DNA from: Actinacidiphila yanglinensis
GTDB lineage: Bacteria > Actinomycetota > Actinomycetes > Streptomycetales > Streptomycetaceae
NCBI RefSeq assembly: GCF_900107965.1
Contig: NZ_FNVU01000013.1
Location: forward strand, 62,001-126,000
Length of the DNA: 64,000 nucleotides
Direction of reading: 5' to 3'
The notes under the pieces are model-generated. The model had not been told where the DNA came from. It saw only the letters and a list, made by a program, of their open reading frames with translations, and made no database searches. Shown piece after piece: positions 36,104 through 44,739 of the stretch (the stretch's first letter is position 1; each line of letters begins with the position of its first letter). Both the position numbers and the translations under genes were made by a program.

Positions 36104-36158
36104 CCGACCTGCCGTGCCCGGCTTACGGCGTCGCCGCGGGTCGGGCGCGGCAGGTCGG
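36104..36158. terminator. 11-bp stem between polyol operon and Smr gene
   Basis: CCGACCTGCCG (36104-36114) pairs exactly with CGGCAGGTCGG (36148-36158). The 33-base loop contains a further small stem. It lies between convergent gene ends and may act both ways. Confidence 0.6.
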
Positions 36159-36161
36159 GCG

Positions 36162-36428
36162 CTATTCCCCGGACGCGGCCCGGCCGAAGTGAACGACGAT
36201 CCGGCCCTGGTTGGACGGGTCGGTCTCGAAGCTGCGGTACAGCCGCTTCAGATGGGGTTGCCGCAGCGTCGCCAGCACCCGGGAGCGGAGCTTCCCCGAG
36301 CCCTTGCCCGCGATGATCTCCACCGTGTCCGCCTTCGTGGCCGCGGCCCTGAAGATGATCTCGCGTACCGCTCGGTCGATGTCGCGGTCGCTCCGGAACA
36401 GCGGATGCAGGTCGAGGGTGAGCGTCAT
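36162..36428 (-). CDS. Smr domain protein
   Basis: An 88-residue stand-alone Smr (small MutS-related) domain. The conserved LDLHPLF near the N-terminus (D-L-H), the glycine-rich EIIAGKGSGKLRSRV, and the closing GRIVVHFGR are all present. Smr domains bind nucleic acids and some are nicking endonucleases acting on DNA or RNA, the DxH motif and the GKGSG loop forming the active site. Here no other domain is attached. Start ATG 36428 is right at the domain edge; the ribosome site is weak (AGGCACAGGCACC). It converges with the polyol operon. Confidence 0.88.
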   Translation of the reverse strand: MTLTLDLHPLFRSDRDIDRAVREIIFRAAATKADTVEIIAGKGSGKLRSRVLATLRQPHLKRLYRSFETDPSNQGRIVVHFGRAASGE

Positions 36429-36564
36429 CGGTGCCTGTGCCTTCCTGCCGGGGCTCCCGCCCGTCCGGCGGCGGCACCGCTCGGTACGGCCCGGCCCACC
36501 CGCACCGTACTCCTGATGGGAAACCCCGTGGCGTCCCGGGGAGGGGTGCGGTTACGTTCGCGCG

Positions 36565-36924
36565 ATGACCACTCGTACGTTCCGCATCACGGTCCGCGGT
36601 GCCTTCGACGGGCTCGACGCCGAGCAGCGCGCCGAGCTGCTGGCCCACGCCGCCGAGCACGATGTCCTGCACGCCGCCTTCACCCCCGAGGGGCACCTGA
36701 GCTACGACCTGGCCGCGCGGGCCGCGTTCACCTTCCGCTTCCAGGAGTCCGGCGAGGCCGAGGAGGACATCGTGCCCGCGACCGCCCGTGCGGAGGCCGC
36801 GGCACGTATCTGGCTCACCGACCGCGGCTACGGCTTCACCCCGCTCCGCACCCAGGCCGAGGATCTCTCCTTGGCCCCACTCGGCAAGCGCCGGCGCCGC
36901 GAGGCGGCGAAGCGGCCGGCCTGA
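36565..36924 (+). CDS. DUF6204 family protein
   Basis: A 119-residue soluble protein beginning TTRTFRITVRGAFDGLDAEQ, followed by AELLAHAAEHDVLHAAFTPEG and LSYDLAARAAFTFRFQ. I recall this pattern as the Streptomyces DUF6204 family; its function is unknown. The second half is helical with WLTDRGYGFTPLRT, ending in a basic tail (GKRRRREAAKRPA) that could contact nucleic acid. No motif for catalysis is visible. ATG 36565 follows a short gap after the Smr gene, on the opposite strand, so the two have divergent starts. Confidence 0.8.
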   Translation: MTTRTFRITVRGAFDGLDAEQRAELLAHAAEHDVLHAAFTPEGHLSYDLAARAAFTFRFQESGEAEEDIVPATARAEAAARIWLTDRGYGFTPLRTQAEDLSLAPLGKRRRREAAKRPA

Positions 36925-37060
36925 GCCCCGACGGCCACGCGCCGACCCGCACCCATCAGGGGCGCGGGGAGCTGCGCGAGCAACCCACCACCGACAGGTG
37001 ATCCCTCGACCCGCGGAACCCGCCACCCCGGCGGGTCCGGGCGAGCCCCGACCGCCGCCG

Positions 37061-37255
37061 CTACCGCGCCGGGTAGATATCCCCCGCGGCCATCATGCTC
37101 TCCTGCTCACTGTCGAACTCCAGCTGCCGCACCTCCCGTTGGAGTTTCCTGCGCTCCTCCGGGTCCTGGCTGCGCTCGGCGTCCGCCTCCAGCGCGGATG
37201 CCTTCTCGCGCAGTTCCCGGACGTGCCGCTCGTTCGACGGACCGTTCTCGTTCAT
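37061..37255 (-). CDS. DUF6381 family small protein
   Basis: A 64-residue, highly charged helical protein. VRELREKASALEADAERSQ then DPEERRKLQREVRQL form two amphipathic helices likely to coil, and the tail FDSEQESMMAAGDIYPAR matches the SEQESMMxxGDIYP ending I associate with DUF6381. This is a small actinobacterial family of unknown function. ATG 37255 was chosen at the start of the conserved part, with GAGGCGCGAG just before it. Further in-frame sequence to 37339 looks non-coding. It is a stand-alone gene. Confidence 0.8.
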   Translation of the reverse strand: MNENGPSNERHVRELREKASALEADAERSQDPEERRKLQREVRQLEFDSEQESMMAAGDIYPAR

Positions 37256-37525
37256 CTCGCGCCTCGCTTCGCGCACCGCGTGCCGATGCCTCCAGCCAAA
37301 CAGGCCGGACGCCCGGACGCCACCGGGCGCACCCGGCACCGCCGGGCACGGACGCCGAACCCACCGGATCCCGGCGACGTTTCAACGCGGCCGAGCCACG
37401 CCGGGACCCGCCTTCTCTTGACGGGCTGTGCATCCCGCCCTACGGTGTGCCGCGCGTGATTGAAACGTTCCACCCCGCATCGACAGGCACCGCACCTCCA
37501 CCGGACCACCCGTCAGGAGCGCGTG

Positions 37526-39343
37526 ATGAAACGGATCATGTCGGCGACCGCCCTCGCGGTCGCGGCGCTGGTCGCCGTACTGGCACCACCGGCGGCCGCC
37601 ACCACCGCGGCCGGAGCACCACCCGGCGGCCACGGCGCCGGCCACCGCACCTACCCGAGCCTCTCCGGCGCCTTCGACAACGCCGGCATCAGCGCCGCGG
37701 CCGACCCCTCCTCCGCCGACCTCGACGGGCTGGGCAACAGCCTCGTCGCGGAGGACCTGGCGGCGGCCGGCTGGAGCCCGGGCACCGCCGTGACCGTCGG
37801 CGACACCCGGCTCACGCTGCCCGCCGCCGCCCCCGGGCAACCGGACAACGTTGTCGCCGACGGCCAGCGCATCGTCCTGCACGGCACCGGATCGGCGCTG
37901 ACGTTCCTGCTCACCGGCACCGCCGCGGACGCCGCCGGGACCGGCACGATCAGCTACGCCGACGGCAGCAGCCAGAGCTACCGGCTGAGCGCGCCCGACT
38001 GGTACAGCGGGCCGAGCGACGCCCTGGCGGTGCGGACCGCGCGCCGCAACACCCCTTCGGGCCCGACCGCGCTGGACGTGAAGCTCTACACGGCGTCCGT
38101 GCCGCTCGACGCCCGCAAGCGGCCGACCGCCGTGACGCTGCCGACGATCGCCGCGAGCGACGGCTCGGCCGCCCCCGAGATGCACGTGTTCGCGCTCGGC
38201 CTGCGCCCGGTGCCGGCCGGGTGGACCGCGACGTGGTCGGCGGCCGTCGACGACAGCCTGGCGCCGTACGTGTGGACCGACCGCACGCTGCGCATGGTGG
38301 AGCACACCAGCGTGGGCGGCAACCGGGTGCGGATCAGGCTCGACAACGCCTTCGGCCCGGGCCCGCTGACGGTGGGCCACGCGACCATCGCGGTGCGCGC
38401 GTCGGGGGCGGTGCCGGTGGCGACCCCGGTCACGCTCACCTTCGGCGGCAAGCAGCAGGTGACGATGCCGGCCGGCGGCCAGGCGTACAGCGACCCGCTG
38501 CCCTTCTCCGTGCCCGCCGACAGCGACCTGCTGGTGAGCCTCTACCTGCCGGGCACCGTGCAGTTCGCCCCGATGCACAGCCTGGGCCAGCAGGACATGT
38601 ACTCCACCAACGACGGCGGCACCGACGACGCGGCCGACGGCGCGGACTTCCCCGTCAACAACCTCTTCGGGTTCTGGACGGTGCTGTCGGGCATCGAGGT
38701 CACCGGACCCTCGCACAGCACCGTCGTGGCCCTCGGCGACTCCATCACCGACGGCTACGCCTCGACGGTGAACGGCAACCAGCGCTGGCCCAACTATCTC
38801 GCGCAGCGGCTGCTCGCCAAGGACGGCCCGAAGGCGCCGGCCGTCGCCGACGAGGGGATCAGCGGCAACAAGGTGCTCACCGACGCGTTCACCGGCCTGC
38901 CGAACACCGGCACCGCGGGCATCAAGGCGACCGCGCGGCTCGATCGCGACGTGCTGAGCCAGGCGGGCGTGCGCACGGTGATCGTCCTGGAGGGCATCAA
39001 CGACGTGGACAACAACGCGCCGGCCGCCGACGTGATCGCCGGGCTCCAGCAGATCGCCGCGACGCTGCACTCGTACGGCCTGCGGGTCGTGGCCGGCACG
39101 CTCACGCCGACCGAGGGCTGCGGCTGCACCACCCCGCCGCGGGCCGACGCGCGGCACCGGATCAACGACTTCATCCGCGACAACGGCGGGACCTTCGACG
39201 CGGTGGTCGACTTCGACGCCGCCATCCGCAACCCCGCCGACCCGGACGCCATGCTCCCGCAGTACGACTCCGGCGACCACCTCCACCCCAACGGCGCCGG
39301 CTACCAGGCCATGGCCGACGCCATCGACCTGAGCACGCTCTAG
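37526..39343 (+). CDS. secreted SGNH/GDSL hydrolase with N-terminal beta domain
   Basis: A 605-residue exported protein. The signal peptide is KRIMSATALAVAALVAVLAP. Residues 40-190 form a beta-rich domain (FDNAGISAAADPSSADLDG, LGNSLVAEDLAAAGWSPG) like carbohydrate-associated modules found in GH92/GH95-type enzymes. The middle part (about 225-400, GWTATWSAAVDDSLAPYVWT, TLRMVEHTSVGGNRVRIRLD) precedes the SGNH fold: VVALGDSITDGY with Ser406, VLEGINDVDN, and the Asp584/His587 pair in SGDHLHPNGAGY. This is an esterase-type catalytic triad; polysaccharide deacetylation or lipolysis are options. ATG 37526 has AGGAG at 37514-37518. A strong terminator follows. Confidence 0.9.
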   Translation: MKRIMSATALAVAALVAVLAPPAAATTAAGAPPGGHGAGHRTYPSLSGAFDNAGISAAADPSSADLDGLGNSLVAEDLAAAGWSPGTAVTVGDTRLTLPAAAPGQPDNVVADGQRIVLHGTGSALTFLLTGTAADAAGTGTISYADGSSQSYRLSAPDWYSGPSDALAVRTARRNTPSGPTALDVKLYTASVPLDARKRPTAVTLPTIAASDGSAAPEMHVFALGLRPVPAGWTATWSAAVDDSLAPYVWTDRTLRMVEHTSVGGNRVRIRLDNAFGPGPLTVGHATIAVRASGAVPVATPVTLTFGGKQQVTMPAGGQAYSDPLPFSVPADSDLLVSLYLPGTVQFAPMHSLGQQDMYSTNDGGTDDAADGADFPVNNLFGFWTVLSGIEVTGPSHSTVVALGDSITDGYASTVNGNQRWPNYLAQRLLAKDGPKAPAVADEGISGNKVLTDAFTGLPNTGTAGIKATARLDRDVLSQAGVRTVIVLEGINDVDNNAPAADVIAGLQQIAATLHSYGLRVVAGTLTPTEGCGCTTPPRADARHRINDFIRDNGGTFDAVVDFDAAIRNPADPDAMLPQYDSGDHLHPNGAGYQAMADAIDLSTL

Positions 39344-39384
39344 CCCCGCCCCGCCCCGCCCGAGCCCGGCCCGGCCGCGACGCC

Positions 39385-39429
39385 CGGTCCTCCCGCCCGC
39401 CTTCCGCCCTGCGGCGGGCGGGAGGACCG
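39385..39429. terminator. 17-bp perfect stem after the SGNH hydrolase
   Basis: Bases 39385-39401 pair without mismatch with 39413-39429 across an 11-base loop, 42 bp after the stop. It insulates the protease gene downstream. Confidence 0.8.
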
Positions 39430-39500
39430 CACCGCGCGGCCGGGCGGTTTTTGACCTGTACATGTCCATTCGATGCCCATACGATGACGCTGCACGCTCT

Positions 39501-39512
39501 GAGAGCGCTCTC
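39501..39512. promoter_or_regulatory. 12-bp palindrome upstream of the protease, LacI-like
   Basis: GAGAGCGCTCTC is perfectly symmetric with the AGCGCT core common in LacI-family operators and shared with the CebR box at 8482. It lies 43 bp before the protease start; TTGACC at 39451-39456 is a possible -35 upstream. Role unproven. Confidence 0.4.
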
Positions 39513-39555
39513 TCCTCTCGCTTCGGTCTCACTCCCCCCGGACGGAAGAAGTGTC

Positions 39556-40740
39556 ATGAGACGCAGAATCGGCACGATCATCAGCCTGTCCGCCTTACTC
39601 GTCGCCACCGCCCTCGGCGGCGCCGGCGTCATGACGGCGTCCGCCGCTCCGGCACCCGACGCCGGCAGCTCGGCCGGCGGCGCCCTCGCCTCCGACGCCG
39701 TGGTGACGGCGATGGTGCACGACCTCGGCCTGACGCCGGCCCAGGCCCGGCAACGGCTGCGGCAGCAGGCCACGGCGACCACCCTCGAACCCAAGGCCCG
39801 CAAGGCCGCCGGGAGTTCGTACGGCGGCTCGTGGTTCGACCAGCGCGACGGCACGCTCGTGGTCGCCGTGACCGGCGCGCGCGCCGCGTCGGCCGTGGCG
39901 AGGACCGGCGCCGCCACCACGGTCGTCGCCCGCACCGCCAAGCAGCTCGACGCGGCGAAGTCCGCGATCGACACGCTGGCCAGGACGCACAAGGCCCCCG
40001 CGGGGGTGAGCAGTTGGGGCGTCGACCTGCAGAAGAACCAGGTCGTGGTCAGTGTGCGCGCCGACCGGGCGGGCGACCCGGCGGTCCGCGCCTTCGTCGC
40101 CGCGGCCGAGCGCGGCGACACCGCACAAGCCGTGACGGTGCGGACGACGGCCGCCGCCGCTCCGACAACGCTGTCAGCCGGCACCGTCGGCGGCGACCCC
40201 TTCACCAGCCACGGCATCCGCTGCTCGATCGGCTTCTCGGTGATCGGCGGCTTCGTCACCGCCGGCCACTGCTCCCAGGCGGGCGCGGCGGTGTACGGCT
40301 GGGACGGCTCGTACGTGGGCAACTTCCAGGCCGGCACCTTCCCCGGGAACGACTACTCCTGGGTCAACGTGGGCAGCGGCTGGTGGACGGTGAACGTCGT
40401 CCTCGGCTGGGGCACCGTCTCGGACGTGCTCGTGCACGGCTCGGCGGTGGCCCCGGTCGGCTCCTCCGTGTGCCGCTCGGGTTCCACCACGCACTGGCAC
40501 TGCGGCACGATCCTCGGCACGAACGAGACGGTCAACTACTCGGAGGGCAGCGTCTACGGGCTCACCGAGACCAACGTGTGCGCCGAACCGGGCGACTCCG
40601 GCGGCTCGTTCATCAGCGGAGACCAGGCCCAGGGGGTCACCTCCGGTGGTTACGGCGACTGCACCTCGGGCGGCGAGACCTGGTTCCAGCCGGTGAACCC
40701 GATCCTGTCCGCCTACGGCCTGACCCTGCAGACCAGTTGA
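39556..40740 (+). CDS. secreted serine protease, streptogrisin/alpha-lytic type (S1E) with propeptide
   Basis: A 394-residue preproenzyme. Residues 1-33 are a signal peptide (IISLSALLVATALGGAGVMT), and residues about 35-205 are an inhibitory/foldase prodomain with the LTPAQARQRLRQQ and SSWGVDLQKNQVVVSV patterns of alpha-lytic protease propeptides. The mature chymotrypsin-fold domain starts near 213 and has His238 (FVTAGHCS), Asp266 (GNDYSWVNV) and Ser348 (EPGDSGGSF). Disulfide cysteines (RCSIGF/GHCS, VCRSG/HWHCG, NVCAE/GDCTS) match streptogrisins. ATG 39556 has GGAAGAAG upstream. Broad extracellular proteolysis is expected. Confidence 0.94.
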   Translation: MRRRIGTIISLSALLVATALGGAGVMTASAAPAPDAGSSAGGALASDAVVTAMVHDLGLTPAQARQRLRQQATATTLEPKARKAAGSSYGGSWFDQRDGTLVVAVTGARAASAVARTGAATTVVARTAKQLDAAKSAIDTLARTHKAPAGVSSWGVDLQKNQVVVSVRADRAGDPAVRAFVAAAERGDTAQAVTVRTTAAAAPTTLSAGTVGGDPFTSHGIRCSIGFSVIGGFVTAGHCSQAGAAVYGWDGSYVGNFQAGTFPGNDYSWVNVGSGWWTVNVVLGWGTVSDVLVHGSAVAPVGSSVCRSGSTTHWHCGTILGTNETVNYSEGSVYGLTETNVCAEPGDSGGSFISGDQAQGVTSGGYGDCTSGGETWFQPVNPILSAYGLTLQTS

Positions 40741-40765
40741 CCCTGCTCCTGCCGGCAGCACCATG

Positions 40766-40804
40766 CGGCCGGCCCGCCCCGGACACCCCGGGGCGGGCCG
40801 GCCG
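40766..40804. terminator. 17-bp perfect stem after the protease
   Basis: Bases 40766-40782 and 40788-40804 are exact inverted repeats with a 5-base loop, 25 bp after the stop at 40740. A strong terminator. Confidence 0.85.
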
Positions 40805-40908
40805 TCGCGTGCCCCCGCGGCGAGGGGCGACACGCTCCGCTATAGTGCCGTGCTCGCAACCGGCGACCGGCAACCGCCGGGGCCGGCCGGCTTCTTGGAG
40901 GAACACCC

Positions 40909-41928
40909 GTGGACCTGGCCGACGTCGTCCCGCTGCAGCCCGGACCCGATGACTACGCCTACACCTTCGGCGGTCGCGCGCCGGTGGTCACCGTGCAGCC
41001 GGGCACTGTCGTCGAGTTGACCACCGAGGACTGCTTCGGTGGCAGCGTGCGCGGGTTCGGCGACCTGCCCAGCCAGGTGTGCGTCTTCCCCCGGCTCAAT
41101 CCGGTGACCGGTCCGGTCGCGGTGGCCGGGGCCGAACCGGGCGACACCCTGGCGGTGCACTTCGTGGAGATCACGCCGGCCCGCGACTGGGGCGTGTCCA
41201 GCACCTTCCCGCACTTCGGCGCGCTGACCACGACCCACACCACCGCCATGCTGCACCCGCCCCTCGAAGAGCGGGTGTGGGTCTACGAGATCGACGTGCC
41301 GGCCGGCGTCTGCCGCTTCCGGGCCCGCGGCACGGACTTCACCGCCGACCTCCCGCTGGACCCGATGCACGGCACGGTGGGGGTGGCCCCGGCCGCCGGG
41401 GAGACGCTGATGTCGATCACGCCCGGCGCGCACGGCGGCAACATGGACACCCCCGAGATGCGCGCGGGCACCACGGCCTACTTCGGGGTCAACGTCGAGG
41501 GCGGGCTGCTCTCCATCGGCGACGGCCACGCCCGGCAGGGCGAGGGCGAGGTGTGCGGCACCGCTGTCGAGACCGCGATGCGCACGGTCGTCGTGGTCGA
41601 TCTGGTCAAGGGCGGCGGCCCGGCCTGGCCCCGGCTGGAGGACGACCGGCACCTCATGAGCACCGGCTCGGCCCGGCCGCTGGAGGACGCGTTCCGGATC
41701 AGCCAGCACGACCTGGTCGGCTGGACCGGCGGGCTGCTGGGCCTGGACGAGCTGGACGCCTACCAGCTGGTCAGCCAGGCGGGCCTCGCCCCGGCCGCCA
41801 ACGTCTGCGACACCAACTACACGATGGTGGCGAAGTTCCCGAAGTCCGTGCTGGGCGGGGCCCGCGCCTACGACGGCCTGCACGACCGGCTCCGCGCGAC
41901 GGCCGCGGCCTACTTGCGGCAGCGCTAG
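40909..41928 (+). CDS. acetamidase/formamidase family protein
   Basis: A 339-residue protein of the FmdA/AmdA family, metal-dependent amidases that release ammonia from formamide or acetamide. Recognisable parts are VVTVQPGTVVELTTEDCFGG at the N-terminus, GPVAVAGAEPGDTLAVHF, PLDPMHGTVGVAP, TPGAHGGNMDTPEMRAGTT, GVNVEGGLLSIGDGHARQGEGEVCGT, and NVCDTNYTMVAKFPK. The HGGNMD and GDGHAxQGxGE motifs supply the likely metal and catalytic residues. GTG 40909 follows GGAGGA at 40897-40902. A TATAGT at 40841-40846 could be its -10, though no good -35 is seen. No urea or amide transporter adjoins, so the true substrate is open. Confidence 0.9.
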   Translation: MDLADVVPLQPGPDDYAYTFGGRAPVVTVQPGTVVELTTEDCFGGSVRGFGDLPSQVCVFPRLNPVTGPVAVAGAEPGDTLAVHFVEITPARDWGVSSTFPHFGALTTTHTTAMLHPPLEERVWVYEIDVPAGVCRFRARGTDFTADLPLDPMHGTVGVAPAAGETLMSITPGAHGGNMDTPEMRAGTTAYFGVNVEGGLLSIGDGHARQGEGEVCGTAVETAMRTVVVVDLVKGGGPAWPRLEDDRHLMSTGSARPLEDAFRISQHDLVGWTGGLLGLDELDAYQLVSQAGLAPAANVCDTNYTMVAKFPKSVLGGARAYDGLHDRLRATAAAYLRQR

Positions 41929-42037
41929 GGCCTGTCGTCCGCGAGCCGTCCGCGCGCCGCGCCCACCGCCCATGGCTCGGCCCGGACGGCGCGCCGCGGC
42001 TCCCGACGCCCCGGCCTGGTCCGGCATGATCGTGCGC

Positions 42038-43324
42038 ATGAGCGAGTCCGAACCCGGCCACCACCCCGGGACAGGAAGAGTGGCGCACCGGCGGGTCCCG
42101 ATGAGGGGCCGGGACCCGGAGGAGCCCGGCCGGGTCTCCACCCCGCTGGAACTCCTCCTCGACCTGACGTTCGTGGTCGCCGTCGGGAGCGCGGCCTCGC
42201 ACTTCGCCGAGATGCTCGCCGCGGGGCACCCGGGGCAGGCGGTCGCCGCGTTCGGGCTGGCGATGATCGCGATCAGCATCGCGTGGATCAGCTTCAGCTG
42301 GTTCGCGTCCGCGTTCGGCACCGACGACTGGCTCTACCGGGTGCTGACGATGCTGCAGATGATCGGCGTCGTCGTCTTCGCGCTCGGGCTGCCGGCGATG
42401 TTCCACTCCGTGGAGGAGGGCGGGCGGCTCGAACTGCGCGCGATGGTCGCCGGATACGTGGTGATGCGCGTGGCGATGGTGCTGCAGTGGCGGCGGGCGG
42501 CACGCGAGTCGCCGCCGTTCCACGATGTCGGTATGGCCAACATCCGCTGGACCGTGATCATCCAGGGCGCCTGGATCGCGGTCGGGTTCGCCGATGTGCC
42601 GCGCACCGCGACGTTCGTGGTCTTCGTCTTCCTGTCGGCGATGGAGCTGATGCTGCCGGTCCTGGCGCAGGGCAACGCGGCCGCCACGCCCTGGCACCCC
42701 CACCATGTCGCCGAGCGGTACGGCCTGTTCGCGATCATCACGCTGGGCGAGGGCGTGGTGGGCACCGTCGCCTCGTCGGGCGGGCTGCTCGGCGGTGTGA
42801 ACGGCACGGAGTGGACGGGGACCGCGGTGGCCGTGGTCGTCGCCGGGGTCGGGCTGACCTTCGGCATGTGGTGGGTGTACTTCATCACGCCCTTCGGCGA
42901 CATCCTGGTCCACCGCCGCAGCCTCGGTTACCTCTTCGGGTACGGGCACATCCCGGTGTTCGCGGGCATCGCCGGCGCGGGCGCCGGGCTGCACGTCGCC
43001 GGGCTGTACCTGGAGGGCCACGCGGAACTCGGGGAGACCGCGGTGGTGCTGGCCCTGGCCGTCCCCGTGGGCCTGTTCCTGCTGATGGTCTACCTCCTGC
43101 ACACCCTGCTGCTGTCCTCGGGGGACCGCTTCCACCTGCTGCTGATCAGCGGGACCCTCGCGGTCCTGGTCCTGGCGGCCCTGCTCGCCGCGGCCGGTGT
43201 CGCCCTGGCGGTGTGCCTGCTCGTGGTGATGCTCGCCCCGTTCGTCACCGTCGTCGGCTACGAGACGATCGGGCACCGCCACCAGCAGCGCATGCTCGAC
43301 GCGATCGCCGCGCCGCAGAACTGA
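42038..43324 (+). CDS. low temperature requirement protein A (LtrA) family membrane protein
   Basis: About 428 residues with roughly ten to twelve membrane helices and a short basic N-terminus. Family signatures are TPLELLLDLTFVVAVGSAASH, where the acidic residues in helix 1 are conserved, GLFAIITLGEGVVGTVAS and FGMWWVYFITPFGDIL. LtrA was named from a Listeria mutant unable to grow in the cold; its biochemical role is unknown. ATG 42038 is chosen; ATG 42026 and 41972 are also in frame and none has a strong ribosome site. It converges with the AI-2E gene and has a clear gap from the acetamidase. Confidence 0.85.
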   Translation: MSESEPGHHPGTGRVAHRRVPMRGRDPEEPGRVSTPLELLLDLTFVVAVGSAASHFAEMLAAGHPGQAVAAFGLAMIAISIAWISFSWFASAFGTDDWLYRVLTMLQMIGVVVFALGLPAMFHSVEEGGRLELRAMVAGYVVMRVAMVLQWRRAARESPPFHDVGMANIRWTVIIQGAWIAVGFADVPRTATFVVFVFLSAMELMLPVLAQGNAAATPWHPHHVAERYGLFAIITLGEGVVGTVASSGGLLGGVNGTEWTGTAVAVVVAGVGLTFGMWWVYFITPFGDILVHRRSLGYLFGYGHIPVFAGIAGAGAGLHVAGLYLEGHAELGETAVVLALAVPVGLFLLMVYLLHTLLLSSGDRFHLLLISGTLAVLVLAALLAAAGVALAVCLLVVMLAPFVTVVGYETIGHRHQQRMLDAIAAPQN

Positions 43325-43382
43325 CGGTGCCTCCGGTGCGTCCGGCGCGAGTCGGGCGGGTTCGACGAGCCTCCGGCGCGGG

Positions 43383-44510
43383 TCACGCGCTGTCGGTGCG
43401 CGGGAACACGTACTCGTCCAGGACGATCCCGATCGCCACCGCCGTGGGGATCGCCACCAGACCGCCGACGATGCCGAGCAGGCTCCCCCCGACGAGGACG
43501 GCCACCACGGTCACCACGGGGTGGACGTCGACCGCGAACTTCATGGCGCGCGGCATGATCAGGTAGTCCTCGGCGACGCGGAAGGCGATCGAGAACGCCG
43601 CGGTGGCCAGGGCGACGGGGAGGGAGACCGACAGGGCGACGAGGCTGACCGCGACCCCGCCGACGGTGGAGCCGACCACGGGGACCATGTCCATGAGGGC
43701 CACAAAGAAGCCGAGGGCGGCGGGGTAGGGCAGCCCGGTGGCCTCGCACCAGATGAAGGTGGCGGCGCCGGCGATCGCCGAGGTGACGATGTTGCCGAGC
43801 ATGAAGCGGCCCACCCGGCTCAGGATCTCCTCGCTGACGGACTCGGCTCTGGCCCGCCGGGTGCCGGGCACGAAGCGGTAGCAGAACCGTTTGATCGCCG
43901 GCAGTGCCGTCATCACGTAGAGGGTCACGGTGACGACGACGGCGGTGGAGGCGACCGCGCTGACCACGAGCTGTCCCGCGCCGAGGACGCCGCCGGCGAC
44001 CTCCGACGCGCCGAGGCCGGACGTGAGTTGCTGCCGTGCCTTCTCGATGACGTGGTAGTGGTCCTCCAGGCGCCCGAGCGTGCTGTGGTGGTCGTGCAGC
44101 TGGCTGCGCCAGCGCGGCACGTCGTCGGTGAGCGCGGTGACCGCGGCGGTGACCGGGGGGATCACCAGCGCGACGAACCCTGCGAGGACCGCGGCGAGCC
44201 CAGCCGCGACGGACGCCACCGACCAGCCCCGGCGCAGCCCGCGCCGGCACAGCCACGCCACCACCGGTTCCAGGCTGACCGCGATGAAGACGGCGAGGAG
44301 CAGCAGCGTGAGCAGCTCGCTCATCCGCAGCACGGTCCGCACCAGCAGCCAGGCGAGCAGCGCGCCCAGCCCGGTGCCGAAGCCGACCCCGAACCAGGAG
44401 CGCCGGGCGGCCGGGAGGACGGCGTCCAGCCGCAGCCGGCGCGGGGGGAGGGCGGTCGCGGGCGCGGCCGGCACCGGCGGCAGCGCGGTGTCGGCGGGCA
44501 GGTCGGTCAT
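43383..44510 (-). CDS. AI-2E family transporter
   Basis: A 375-residue protein with about eight membrane helices. The N-terminal 50 residues are Pro/Ala-rich and cytoplasmic. Family landmarks: LLTLLLLAVFIAVSLEPVVAWL early, then a long periplasmic or cytosolic helical insert (VPRWRSQLHDHHSTLGRLE), and the C-terminal LPYPAALGFFVALMDMVPVVGSTVGG and PRAMKFAVDVHPVVTVVAVLVGGSLLG. Named from E. coli TqsA/YdgG. Members include Na+/H+ antiporters and exporters; AI-2 transport is not implied. ATG 44510 has GAGGGAG just upstream; the longer frame to 44564 lacks one. Confidence 0.87.
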   Translation of the reverse strand: MTDLPADTALPPVPAAPATALPPRRLRLDAVLPAARRSWFGVGFGTGLGALLAWLLVRTVLRMSELLTLLLLAVFIAVSLEPVVAWLCRRGLRRGWSVASVAAGLAAVLAGFVALVIPPVTAAVTALTDDVPRWRSQLHDHHSTLGRLEDHYHVIEKARQQLTSGLGASEVAGGVLGAGQLVVSAVASTAVVVTVTLYVMTALPAIKRFCYRFVPGTRRARAESVSEEILSRVGRFMLGNIVTSAIAGAATFIWCEATGLPYPAALGFFVALMDMVPVVGSTVGGVAVSLVALSVSLPVALATAAFSIAFRVAEDYLIMPRAMKFAVDVHPVVTVVAVLVGGSLLGIVGGLVAIPTAVAIGIVLDEYVFPRTDSA

Positions 44511-44739
44511 GGCAGGGCTCCCTCGCGACGGTGGACCGCACGGACCGGTACGCGCGGGCGCCACCGTGGCCGCGCCCGCGGGTCCACCCGTACCAACGGC
44601 GGCGACGGCCCGGCGTCACCGGCTGCGAGACGTTGCCCCCTGGTCGGCGGTACCCGTCGTGGTCCGCCGCGTGCGCGACCCCGCGGGGGGAGGCGGGGCC
44701 GCGGAAGTGCCGTGCGCGGAGGTCGGCGCGGGCGGCGGG

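Noticed and set aside
37198..39555. Long upstream extension of the streptogrisin frame
   Set aside because: It runs through the SGNH hydrolase gene in another frame and through a terminator; the signal peptide fixes the start at 39556.
41945..41990. Inverted repeat GCCGTCCG ... CGGACGGC after the acetamidase
   Set aside because: Arms are only 8 bp with a 30-base loop, so it is too weak to call a terminator with confidence.
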